From Cornus controversa (lineage: Eukaryota > Streptophyta > Magnoliopsida > Cornales > Cornaceae), in assembly GCA_026545225.1 (NCBI GenBank), contig CM048845.1:79660533-79724532 (forward strand): a stretch of DNA of 64,000 nucleotides, in the 5' to 3' direction. Shown piece by piece: positions 1 to 9,201 of the stretch (within the stretch, counting starts at the first letter, position 1; every line of letters starts with the position of its first letter). Below the pieces are notes generated by a model, which saw nothing but the letters and a program-made list of their open reading frames with translations, did no database searches and had not been told where the DNA came from. A program made the position numbers and the translations under genes.

Positions 1-640
1 CTTTACTTGACTAAGATAATAGCCATCAGTAGCTCTAGTAATTTCCAGTCCAAGAAAATAACTAAGAGGTCCAAGATCTTTCATTTCAAACTGATGATTG
101 AGAAACTGTTTAAGTTCCTGAATACCTTGAGTATCATCCTCGGTGATGATCATATTGTCAACATAAAGTAAGAGAAGAATAATACCATTTGCAGTATGCC
201 AGATAAATAAAGCTGAATCATATGCACTGGTAGAATAGCCAAGGCGAGAAATAGTAAAACTAAACTTGGTAAACCAAGCTCGATGCGCCTGTTTTAGACC
301 ATATAAAGCACGCCTAAACTGACAAACCTGATGAGGTGGATGATCAAAACCTGGAGGAGGCTTCATATAAACTTCCTCGAGCAAATCACCATTGAGGAAG
401 ACATTTTTGACATCCATCTGAAAAGTTTCCAATGACAGAAAGCAGCCACAACAATAAGAGTACGAACAAAAGGAAGACGAGCAATAAGAGCAAAAGTCTC
501 CTCATAATCAATGTCATACTCCTGTGTGAACCCCCTTGCCACAAGTTGGGCTTTATAACGCTCAACAGACCCATCTGAATGAGTCTTGATTTTATAAACC
601 CATTTACATCCAATGGTAGACTTCTGTGGAAGCAATTCAA
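1..640 (-). pseudogene. Copia reverse transcriptase fragment
   Basis: The reading frame at 363-635 begins around GCKWVYKIKTHSDGSVERYK and continues ARGFTQEYDIDYEETF, the highly conserved N-terminal block of the RVT_2 reverse transcriptase. The frame shifts near 430-450, at the place where an FQMDVK-like motif is expected. The sequence to base 1 (read leftward) continues RT homology in a shifted frame. RNase H is beyond the window edge. Confidence 0.88.
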
Positions 641-1590
641 CTAGATCCTATGTATGAGTATGGGCAAGTGCATCTAATTCTTCTTTCATTGCTCGCTACC
701 ATAAAGGGTTAGAGAAGGCCTCGCGAAAAGTGTGAGGTTCATGAAGGGTTGCATGAGTATGATAACAATGATAGTCACGAAGATGTGCAGGGGAAGTTTT
801 TACCCAAGTGGATCGACGAAGATCCAAAGTAGTGGCAGCATTAGGATCCTCAGGCGGGACAGATGATTGAAACTCAACTATAGGAGGGTTAGCCACATGT
901 GATGAGCCAGAAGGGTTAATTGTATCTGATGAGCTAGCAAAAGGAAAATCTGAAAAAAGATCTGCAGATGTATCTATAGAAGGAATAGGAAACTAGTGAT
1001 CAGGAATACCAGTGAATGTGGATAAGGTATGAAACATTTTATGATCTCAAAAAATAACATGACGAGAGACTCTAAGGCGTCTCGCAATTGGATCATAACA
1101 CCTATATTCCTTTTGTTCAAGTTCATACCCAAGAAAATAACAGAGCTGAGCACGAGGTTATAATTTTTTTCGCTCATGATGATAAAGAAGAACAAAACAA
1201 GCACACCCAAAAACTCTAAGATTACTATAGTTAGGAACCTACCCGTAAAGATGCTCATAGGGTATTTGATTTTGTAAAAGTGGTGTGGGTACACGATTCA
1301 TGATATAGACAGTAGTGAGGGATGTTTCACCCCAAAAAGATGATGGCACAGAAAAAGAAATGACAAGTGATCGAGCCAAATCTAAAATATGTCAAAGTTT
1401 TCGTTCAGCTCAACCATTTTGTTGAGATATACTAGGGCAAGAAGAGTGAAAAATAGTGCCATATTATTTGAGGATATTTTAAATTTTATTTTGCTTGTAT
1501 TCTGTAGCATTATCAGAACGAAAATTTTTGATATTGGTGAAAAATTGAGTTAAAGCCATTTTGGTGAAATCACGAAAGATTTTGAATACT

Positions 1591-1875
1591 TCAGAACGAT
1601 TTTTTTATTAAAAATATCCAAGTGAATCGTGAAAAATCGTCCAGAAATATAACAAAATATTGTGCCCCACCCATGGTGGCTACAAGAGAAGGTCCCCAAA
1701 TATTAGAATGAACAAGATTAAAAGGAGAAGAATCAAATGACTCACTGTTATTAAATGTTAAAACAGGTTGTTTGCCTAATTGACAAGAAATGCAATCAAA
1801 AGAATCAATTTTAACTGATCCTAACAAACCCTTATATGCGAGACTTTTGACTCGAGATACTGATACATGACCCAA
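1591..1875 (-). pseudogene. Copia GAG-pre-integrase / integrase fragment
   Basis: A 94-aa stretch carries the pre-integrase zinc-binding signature (the GH start, then CISCQLGKQ) followed by the start of the integrase catalytic core (YFVIFLDDFSRFTWIF), which contributes the first acidic residue of the DDE triad. The frame then breaks, and the rest of the integrase is only traceable in other frames down to about 970. It would have inserted cDNA into host DNA. It is inactive here because it is interrupted. Confidence 0.85.
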
Positions 1876-2199
1876 ACGAGAATGGCACGACTCAAGAGTA
1901 GGTATACTACGTTGTGTAGATGCAACTGTGACAGATGAGGTAGGTAGATGTAAGAAGAAAACTCAAATAGGCACCCTGTCTTACGGTCTGTCCCAATGAT
2001 CTGACCTGTTTGAGGATCATGTACAACACAGCCAGTAAAGGTAAATATTATATTCAAACCTAGCTCAGTCAATTCACTAACAAATAAAAGATTAAGAGAA
2101 AGATTGTGAACAAGATAAACATTGGGAACAGACAGATTTGACTATGGTCATAGTGGAATCATTAGCTGTGTGAATAATAGGGGTATAAGATGTAGGAGT

Positions 2200-2667
2200 C
2201 TAAGCAGTGAGCAAAGTAAGGTCAGGTGTTATATGATTGCAGTAAGCAAAGTCTAAAATCCATGAATTAGGTGTACCTGGTGCGGTTGAGAAAGTAGAGT
2301 TAGATGAGCTTGAACCTGATTGCTTAGATATAACCTGATTGAGAATTGCCTCCAGATCAGCAGCAGAAAATGTAAATAGGGACGCCTGAGAAGAAGTAGT
2401 AACTAGTGTAGAAGGAGAAAAATGAGATGACACTCTCTTTGTGGTACCTATAGCTGCAGCATTGTGAGGTCTAAGAAGTTTGAAACACTTCTCAATTGTA
2501 TGCCCTGATTTGTGACAGTATTTGCAGGAACGTTCACTAGGTTTGGGATGAAATGACTGTGCTCGTTGTTTGTTACCACCATTGTGACGAAAATAAGAAG
2601 AATATCTGTTGAGTGAAGGCCGAAAAGAATAATAGCTGTGAAGTGAAGACTCAAACTGAAATCTCAT
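2200..2667 (-). pseudogene. Copia gag fragment with zinc knuckle
   Basis: A 155-aa open stretch contains CKYCHKSGHTIEKC, a CX2CX4HX4C nucleocapsid zinc knuckle that binds element RNA. It is followed by a Ser/Thr-rich stretch and then the start of the protease region (sequence around SWILDFAYCNHIT, resembling the W-I-x-D-S-G/A-x-x-H-M/I-T region just before or at the copia protease). The usual N-terminal gag domain is not intact upstream, so this is a relic. Confidence 0.8.
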
Positions 2668-3125
2668 TTTGTGGTAAAAAAGCTCATTTTGAGCAATTTA
2701 GAAAGCCCAAATGACAAAATTGACAGGAAAATTGAAATCAGCGCAAAATTTCACACAAGGTAGGCCCAGAAAATTTATTTTTTTTCAGTTGATGACATGG
2801 CAGTCAAGGGTTGATGTGGTAGCCCACGAGGCAAAAAAAAGTTGGTGTGGCAGTCCACGAGGCAGAAAAAGCTGACGTGATAGTCCACGCAGTAGAGAAA
2901 ACTGAAGTGGCAGTCCAGGACAGATGAGTCAGCGCTAACGCAACCCTGTTCGCTGAGTCATCAATGACGTGGCACTGTTTAGGCTAAATTATTTTTTTTT
3001 TAGGCCTTTGATCTGATATATTCAAAAGATGAAAACAGGTTCCAGAAGATTGAGTTTCGGCACCAAATAGAAAAAAGTTCTCTTTGATTGATGAGAACAA
3101 TTACGTAAAAAAATTTAAAACCCTA

Positions 3126-3137
3126 GCTCTGATACCA
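3126..3137 (-). other. Retrotransposon primer-binding site (initiator Met-tRNA)
   Basis: The minus strand reads TGGTATCAGAGC, the standard plant copia primer-binding site complementary to the 3' end of initiator methionine tRNA. It lies immediately inside the LTR and fixes the element's orientation. Confidence 0.9.
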
Positions 3138-3328
3138 TGTTAGAAATAAGAAGAGAAGAGAGAATATATCTTAATTATATTAATGAATGGTATGTCAAAT
3201 AATATATAGTCAGAGCATATATAGGAGAAGGAAAGAGTGGGGAGCAAGTTATCCTATACATCAAAGGAATCCTAATTGGATGTGAAAAAGGATAAATATA
3301 AAATATAATATACTAATATATATTAACA
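3138..3328 (-). repeat. 5' LTR of the copia element
   Basis: This is a 191-bp segment bounded by TGTTAG at 3138 and TTAACA ending at 3328, giving the TG...CA ends with short inverted repeats typical of LTRs. It directly abuts the primer-binding site at 3126-3137. It is short for a copia LTR but within range. The other LTR is outside the window, so LTR divergence cannot be used for dating. Confidence 0.85.
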
Positions 3329-3605
3329 ATGCTTTTCTACTATACTTTATAATTGTTAATGGCTATGTGTTTGTGTTGTGTCCCGTTGCATTTGATTAGT
3401 TCAAACTATGTTGTCATTAGGTTGCTTCTGTTCCTTTGTGTTGTGTCCCATTGCATTTGATTAGTTCAACTTATGTTGTTATTAGGTTTCTTCTGCTCTT
3501 TGTAAGATGCTTTGCATTCTTGTAGGTCCCCTTGTTCATCCCTTGGAATTGTCATTTTTACCAATTTATAATACTAACTTACATTACTAAAACAAAACAA
3601 AAAAA
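3329..3605 (+). mobile_element. LINE 3'-end tail, copy A
   Basis: The sequence matches 27850-28062 closely. That is the 3' untranslated end of a LINE, ending in an A-rich tract (3590-3606). Only the tail survives here because the copia element was inserted at 3328. The boundary with DC1 coding sequence is at about 3606, the same junction as in the other copy, so the LINE insertion predates the segmental duplication. Confidence 0.75.
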
Positions 3606-3974
3606 AGCCCATCATAATGTCTAATCTTAACTATCACCCTCTTGCTTTCATAAAGAAGAAAGGATCGTTTGGTGGCTCTAAATGCGAGACTTGTAATAGC
3701 TACATCGACCCGACATTTTTTTCATTGTGTGACCTACAAGTGATGTTTCCACGTCCACCGCAATCCAACATTACCACAAAGCATCAAAATTGAGTATCAC
3801 TTGGATCCCCTCACCATCATAAATTCGCCAGTCAAAGATCATCCGGATGAAGATGGGGATGCAGAGATATACTGTGATGCCAATGAGGAAATAAAATACC
3901 TTCATCACCCCACCTATTATTGTGCGGAATGCCATTTTGTTGCTCATGTTGATTGCCATTGTGTGTCCTCTGAG
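3606..3974 (+). pseudogene. DC1 pseudogene a, 3' part of exon 1
   Basis: This is the 3' portion of a DC1 first exon, joined at its 5' side to a LINE A-tail. It encodes a Y-H-P-L-A-F-I-K start near 3628, then, after a frameshift near 3745, IEYHLDPLTIINSPV, DEDGDAEIYCDANEE and YYCAECHFVAHVDCHC, which are the last two zinc-binding modules of the family. Exon homology ends at GAG|GTACGT (3972-3976), the family's conserved splice donor. Unspliced, the frame runs on to 4139. The 5' two thirds of the gene are missing, so it cannot make a normal product. It is the duplicate of the copy at 28063-28434. Confidence 0.85.
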
Positions 3975-3975
3975 G

Positions 3976-5575
3976 TACGTATGCCCACATTTGATTTTAC
4001 ATGTGAAAGCTTTAAATACATGCTAGTGTTGGATTATATAGATAGTCTAATTGGAAATAACATGATTATCATTTTTGTAAAGGTTTTTTCTAGTAGAACA
4101 CTAATTAGAGTTGTATATATTTCCACTATAACTAGTTAGTATTTCTCATGTTTATGGACAACTTTTGTCATCAAGTTATTCAAGTTATGGAAAATTAGAT
4201 TCTAGTGACCAATTCTAAACAAAATTACTCTAAAGTAACCAGAAAGTCCAGAAAAGATGAATAGTCACCAAAATTAAAATTTAATTGCTGATAAGTGACC
4301 ATTTGATCACTTAATACGTAAATATCCGTCCTCTAATAAATTATTTATAATTGAACAAATTTACCCTTTACATTAATCTCAATTAAATATTTTGCTTCAA
4401 GTTGCCTAATAAATATTTAGAAAGAACTTTTAACTAATAATTATTTATTTATATTTTCATATATTATATGATTTATATTCTTATATAATTCCATATTTTT
4501 ATTTTTTATTTGCAAGTGATGCTAGAAGTTGTTATTTGGTGATGACAACCATAATACTGAAGTAACAACTAGAATAAGAAACAATAATTTAGAGTGGCAA
4601 CAATTAAAATTATTTTCTCATACAGTTGGATCTTGTAGTAATATTGTTTCTTTTTCATAGTGGTCTTGTTTAACTATTAGAAATGAATTTCTTTTTATTA
4701 GTTTTAGATAATTGATAGCATATGTTGAAAAATAAATTTTTTGATACAGAAAATTGAAATATCAGTTTTTTTTCATGTAATGGCGTGACCTGTGAATGGT
4801 GTTGAGATTTTTTAATCTTCTTCAAATTGGAGCAACATAAATAGTATTGCAGAAGCATTTGGTTTGACTTTTTTTCATTTTTTTCTTAGGTCAAAGTAGA
4901 ATGGCTTTTCTTTTCCTCCTTGTTAGCATAGAAATTGAGAAGGAATACATTCCTAATTTATAGCCTTAAAGTTTATAATTGTCATATATTGGTAACCTCA
5001 ATTTTGTCCATTTCTATACCATATATATTGAATACAAATGATGTTTATGATATTTGTTTTGTTGATCTAATAAATATTTTGATCTCTTTGCGAGAAAAAA
5101 AAAAAACAATTCTCATTTTTCATTTCTCTCAAACACTTCGTAAACAAATTTAAACAACTCTTAATATGTCTCAAATTTGTTATGCAACTCTTATCCTCTC
5201 GGTTATGTAATATGTTTTGAGACCATGGTAAAGAGTGAGAAAAAGATAAAGATGATAAAGAAATCATATATTTTTAATTGGTAGACTAACAAATTAAAAA
5301 GAAAAAAAGAGAGTGATGGACTAGGAAGAGAGAGAGAGAGTAGGATGAATTCAAAGAATTATCTTTATATTGAAAGGTAATTTCATCTAAAAATTATTTT
5401 TAGAATGTTTAATAAATATAAAGTATTTTTTACCAAATTAACCTCAAATAGTCACTTATCAGCAATTAAGTTTCAATTTGGATGATTATTCATCTTTTTC
5501 AGACTTTATGGTCACTTTAGAGTAATTTTGTATAGAATTGGTCACCAAAATCTAATTTTTCGTTCTAAGTCAGGG
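3976..5575 (+). other. Former intron of DC1 pseudogene a; no gene seen
   Basis: This AT-rich sequence lies between the splice-donor position and the exon 2 remnant, and is paralogous along its length to 28436-30050. It contains a pair of related segments in opposite orientation (about 4190-4320 and 5440-5570: 'TGGTGACCAATTCTAAACAA'-like against its complement), suggesting an inserted foldback/MITE-like element of about 1.4 kb. I see no coding sequence. Confidence 0.55.
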
Positions 5576-5889
5576 GCAGCCCTGTTGTAGCACTTCGCGC
5601 AACGGTACAGGCACAGAAAGCAGAACTAGAAATTGGGCTGCAAAACTTAGAGGCACTTGAGGAGGAGCGTTCAAAACTTTTTAATACAATTTAATGTTAG
5701 TCCAGCAAGAAAAAGGGTAATAAAATTTGAACCAAAGAGTCTAGAGACAATACCAGATTGATTCATTGAGGGTTCGACGCTGGAGGGAAAACCACTGGTG
5801 TGGGTTAGCCCTTCTCTTAGCACTAGTTGTAATGACGGTTATCGAGATGCTTTTTAACATTTTTTATTTCTTATGTTTTACATTAGCCA
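5576..5889 (+). pseudogene. DC1 pseudogene a, exon 2 remnant with coiled coil and membrane tail
   Basis: A short frame reads VALRATVQAQKAELEIGLQN and then ALEEERSKLFNTI before a stop. This is clearly related to the second exon of the intact DC1 genes. About 120 bp downstream, in another frame (5815-5889), the sequence encodes LALLLALVVMTVIEMLF and further hydrophobic residues, at the position where the intact gene at 22548 has its C-terminal membrane segment. It is broken by a stop and a frameshift between the two parts. It is useful mainly as evidence that the tail anchor is ancestral. Confidence 0.65.
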
Positions 5890-5981
5890 AAAACTAAATA
5901 TTCACTTTGTTTATATGAATTTGAACGATGGACCTTGTATTTTGAAAAGTGAAGGATTTTACTGGACTATAGCGTTTAGTG

Positions 5982-6149
5982 GTCACTGCTATGTTTGCGT
6001 AGAATGCAAACTTTTGCTGCACAAATCATGCGCGGAGTCTCCTCCAGAGATCAAACACCCTTTCCACCCTCAACATCCGCTCTTTCTTTTGGCAAGCGCA
6101 TATGATAATGATGACGATGATGATAGACAGTGCCATGCTTGTGGGTACC
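5982..6149 (+). pseudogene. DC1 gene fragment b (single module)
   Basis: The fragment encodes HCYVCVECKLLLHKSCAESP, then EIKHPFHPQHPLFLLASAYD and CHACGY. It is nearly identical to residues 160-228 of the 714-aa DC1 protein encoded at 22548, except that about 36 bp between the two cysteine pairs is deleted. Unrelated sequence flanks both sides. It lies between exon 2 of pseudogene a and the promoter of copy c and is absent from the paralogous segment near 30370-31190. It is an isolated exon shard without its own promoter or complete domain. Confidence 0.8.
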
Positions 6150-6296
6150 ATTTCTATAACAATTTGGTTCAAATATTAATTATATAATCATGAGATCTTG
6201 AATATGTTTAAACTAATCCAATTCCCAATATGATTAGCATGTGAACCTAGCACGGCTTTGAGGGCTTGTAGATCATTGTTTTAATCAAAATTATTT

Positions 6297-6348
6297 GGCC
6301 GGCCGGCCAGGAAGTTGTTTTAATTAAATATTATTTGGCCGGCCGGCC
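6297..6348. repeat. Paired GGCC runs upstream of DC1 copy c
   Basis: Two blocks of (GGCC)3, at 6297-6308 and 6337-6348, each sit inside a repeated context (TTATTTGGCC...AGGAAGT). They are conspicuous GC islands in AT-rich DNA. In the paralogous promoter the second block is expanded to (GGCC)5 (31360-31379). Confidence 0.9.
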
Positions 6349-6519
6349 AGGAAGTAATAATTTTTAAAGTCAAGTGGTACGGCAGAATTATATTAATTAA
6401 TTGAATAACTTTTATTATATTACTTTTCGATAGGAGATGATCACTAAACAGAGACTTCGGTCGTAGTACTTATGGGTCAAAATTTTCCAAATAAGAAAAC
6501 TCTGATGTGCCCCCCCTAA

Positions 6520-8211
6520 CGTATCAAAACGAATAACGAGCAAGATGTACTTCACCATGAAAAACACACAGATCGATGGGGGGAAATCAACCATTTCAGC
6601 CACACACATCCCTTAACCCCCTATAACGATTTTTTCTCTTCTGATAAATGCTATGGTTGCAAGCAACGCATCTCCGGTCCAGCCTTCCGCTGCTCCGAGA
6701 ACTGCGGCTATATCCTCGACAGATGGTGTGCTGAACTGCAATACACCACCACACACCCCCTTCATGATCACCCACAACACACTCTCATACTCGAATACAA
6801 AAAACTTCATTGGGACGACTACAATAGGCGTGGTTGGGAGTGCCATGCCTGTGGCTGCCCTAGCGATGGCTTCTTCTTGTGTTGTTCTTTTCCTGATTGT
6901 CAATTTCAACTTGATGCCGTTTGTGCTGGGCTGACACCCAAAAAAGATCATCAAGGTCGACATGAACACAAGATCACATGTATCAGCCAAATGCTCCACT
7001 TACCGAGGCGCTTTAGAAACCATCATAGTCCGGTCCTTCAGATTAAAACACACCCCTTGATGCTCTGTGATATTAACAGGAATTTTGATCGTTCCTGTTC
7101 TGCTTGCAAGCTACCTTTTGAAGATTCCATCTACGTGTGCCTTGAATGCAAACTTTTGCTGCACAAATCATGCTCCGAATTCCCACTAGAGTTCAGACAC
7201 CACTTCCATCCCAACCACACACTCAACCTCCTTTCAAGAGCATATAATTATGACGACTGGGTCCTAGCTGACGGATTATTTGCTGATGACAACAAGTGCG
7301 ATGCTTGTGGCCACCGGGAAATGCGTTTGTTCTACAGTTGTTTTGAATGTCCATTTGATCTGGACATTGTATGCGCTTCGCTAACACTCACCACAAACCC
7401 CCCTGAAGATCACGAGCATCCTATTCAACATCTCGGCAAAAACCATCTGTTGATTATCAGTTATGTTATGAAGAACAAATTTAATCCTACTTGCTCTGTC
7501 TGCTTGCTATCTTTTGAGGATTCCATGATGATTTATGTCTGTCTTGAGTGCAAAATTTTGCTGCACAAATCATGTCTGGAATTACCAATAGAGATCAAAA
7601 ACCATCCCTTGCAGCCACGATCCTCTCTCATCCTCTCCACTCAACTGACTTTTCAGAAATTTTTGGGATTCCATGAATGTGATATATGTCGAGAGTCAAT
7701 TAATTATGGTTGTTTATACCGTGCTGAATATGGTCCCATCTTCTATATTCATGCTAAATGTGCTTCGCCAAAGCCCACCATAATGTCTAATGTTCACGAT
7801 CACCCTCTTGTTTTCATCGAGAAGGGATCATTTGGTAAAACTTCATGCCACACTTGTCATAGCTACATCGACACCGCTTTTTTTGGCTGTGTGACCTGCG
7901 ATTTTCCCAAATACAGTATCCACGTCCGTTGCAATCCAACATTACCGCACACCATCAAAATTAAATATCACTTGCATCCCCTCACCATCAAAAATTCTCC
8001 AGTCACAGACCGTCCAGATGAAGATGAGGATTCAGAGTTATACTGTGATGCCTGCGAGGAAAGAAGATACCTACATCATCCCACCTATTATTGTGAGCAA
8101 TGCCATTTTGTTGTTCATGTTGATTGCAATTGTGTGATCTATGAGGTAGGTATGCCTACTTTTGATTTTACATGTGCAAGCTTTAAATACATGGCTAGCA
8201 TTGGATTATAG
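6520..8211 (+). pseudogene. DC1 zinc-finger gene copy c; frame open but start codon lost
   Basis: The frame is open for 564 codons and encodes a DC1 protein almost identical to that at 31591. Recognisable modules include CYGCKQRISGPAFRCSENC, CSACKLPFEDSIYVCLEC followed by LLLHKSC, CDACGHREMRLFYSCFEC, CSVCLLSFEDSMMIYVCLEC, CHTCHSYIDTAFFGCVTC and YCDACEERRYLHHPTYYC. The sister gene's ATG is conserved at 6545, but a 13-bp deletion just after it puts it out of frame, giving a 23-codon peptide. No other in-frame ATG exists until about 6991, after the first modules. The family splice donor is kept (GAG|GTAGGT, 8143-8147), but no second exon follows before the next gene. It is probably a recent pseudogene. 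A truncated protein from the internal ATG, or a start in an unseen upstream exon, is possible. Confidence 0.8.
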
Positions 8212-9201
8212 TGTGTATATATATATATAGATACATAGTCTCAACTGCTAAAAGCCTAAACAAAAATTCAAAGTACAAATGAAAATTCAGACATATTTTC
8301 TGTGGAATCGCCACTACCCATCCATCCCCGGCCCCTCCCCCTAAATCCAAGACCCTCCCTCACGCGTACCCCACTTTTCCTGATACGACACTAATTAATG
8401 TTTTACTTCCCCCATAAATGGTTGTAATTCTCATTTTTATAAAGAGCTTTTGCCATCAAGTAATTCAAGTTCTCTCTCATAAGCCTAGTGGATTTCAGGC
8501 TTCATTGATCGCTCACAGCTAGCTTGTGCTTTTTCATCTTTAAAATTTTTGTATAGAACCTCTAACGTCACTATTCGCAACGGCACGAATCATCTAAAGT
8601 AGATGTAGGGGTATTGTCCTCAAGTATCAAAGCTTGTTCACACTCCAACCTCACACTAACTTGATTCAGAAGGAGTTGGTTTGATTTTTTAGTCCTAATT
8701 ATCCAATTGACCTAAGTGATGAAAACAATTAAAGTATAACACACTAAAGAGGATATTAAATGGGGAAATGCCTTAGGGCTTTTTGAATCCACCCTAAGCC
8801 CTTATATTTGACAATTCAAAAATCTTATTTGAAAAGGTGGACATCTTCCCATAATTCATGATAGAAATCACGAAAATTATTTTGTGACTGGGAACTCGAA
8901 ATCCATTTATTGACCCATGCCCAGCATATAGTAATACAAATATGCGATTAGCTCCCACTAATCCTGTACTATCATATCATCAGGAATGGAAATAAAGGGA
9001 CATCCACACCCATTCTTTATTTGACTTTATGGTTTCTTTTGATAAAATTAGAATCCGAGGCCTCATAAAACAAGTAGTATTACGCCAACAATAACATTAT
9101 CTACCTAATGGTGGGACACCATCGATCCTTTCCCATATCATTGAAGCTTTTGCTTAATATTACTCGTACTCAGCAACACAGCGACACACTTGGATAAAAA
9201 A
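8212..9201. other. Intron remnant of copy c and promoter region of copy d; no gene
   Basis: Bases 8146 to about 8825 are paralogous to the first part of the intron of the 31591 gene (to about 34040). Homology stops near 8825, and from there to 9201 lies a unique AT-rich stretch serving as the upstream region of DC1 copy d. The exon 2 expected for copy c is absent, so this junction marks the deletion or recombination that removed it. Confidence 0.6.

Larger units (their letters stand above)
1..3328 (-). mobile_element. Ty1/copia LTR retrotransposon, partial, decayed, leaves window at left
   Basis: Read on the minus strand, the element starts with an LTR at 3138-3328, then a primer-binding site, gag, integrase and reverse transcriptase in the order expected for copia. 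RNase H and the 3' LTR would lie left of base 1. Coding frames are broken by several stops and frameshifts, so it is not autonomous. The five bases outside the LTR (ATGCT, 3329-3333) occur as a single uninterrupted copy in the paralogous segment at 27850-27854. The insertion therefore landed after the local segmental duplication, in the 3' tail of an older LINE. Confidence 0.92.
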
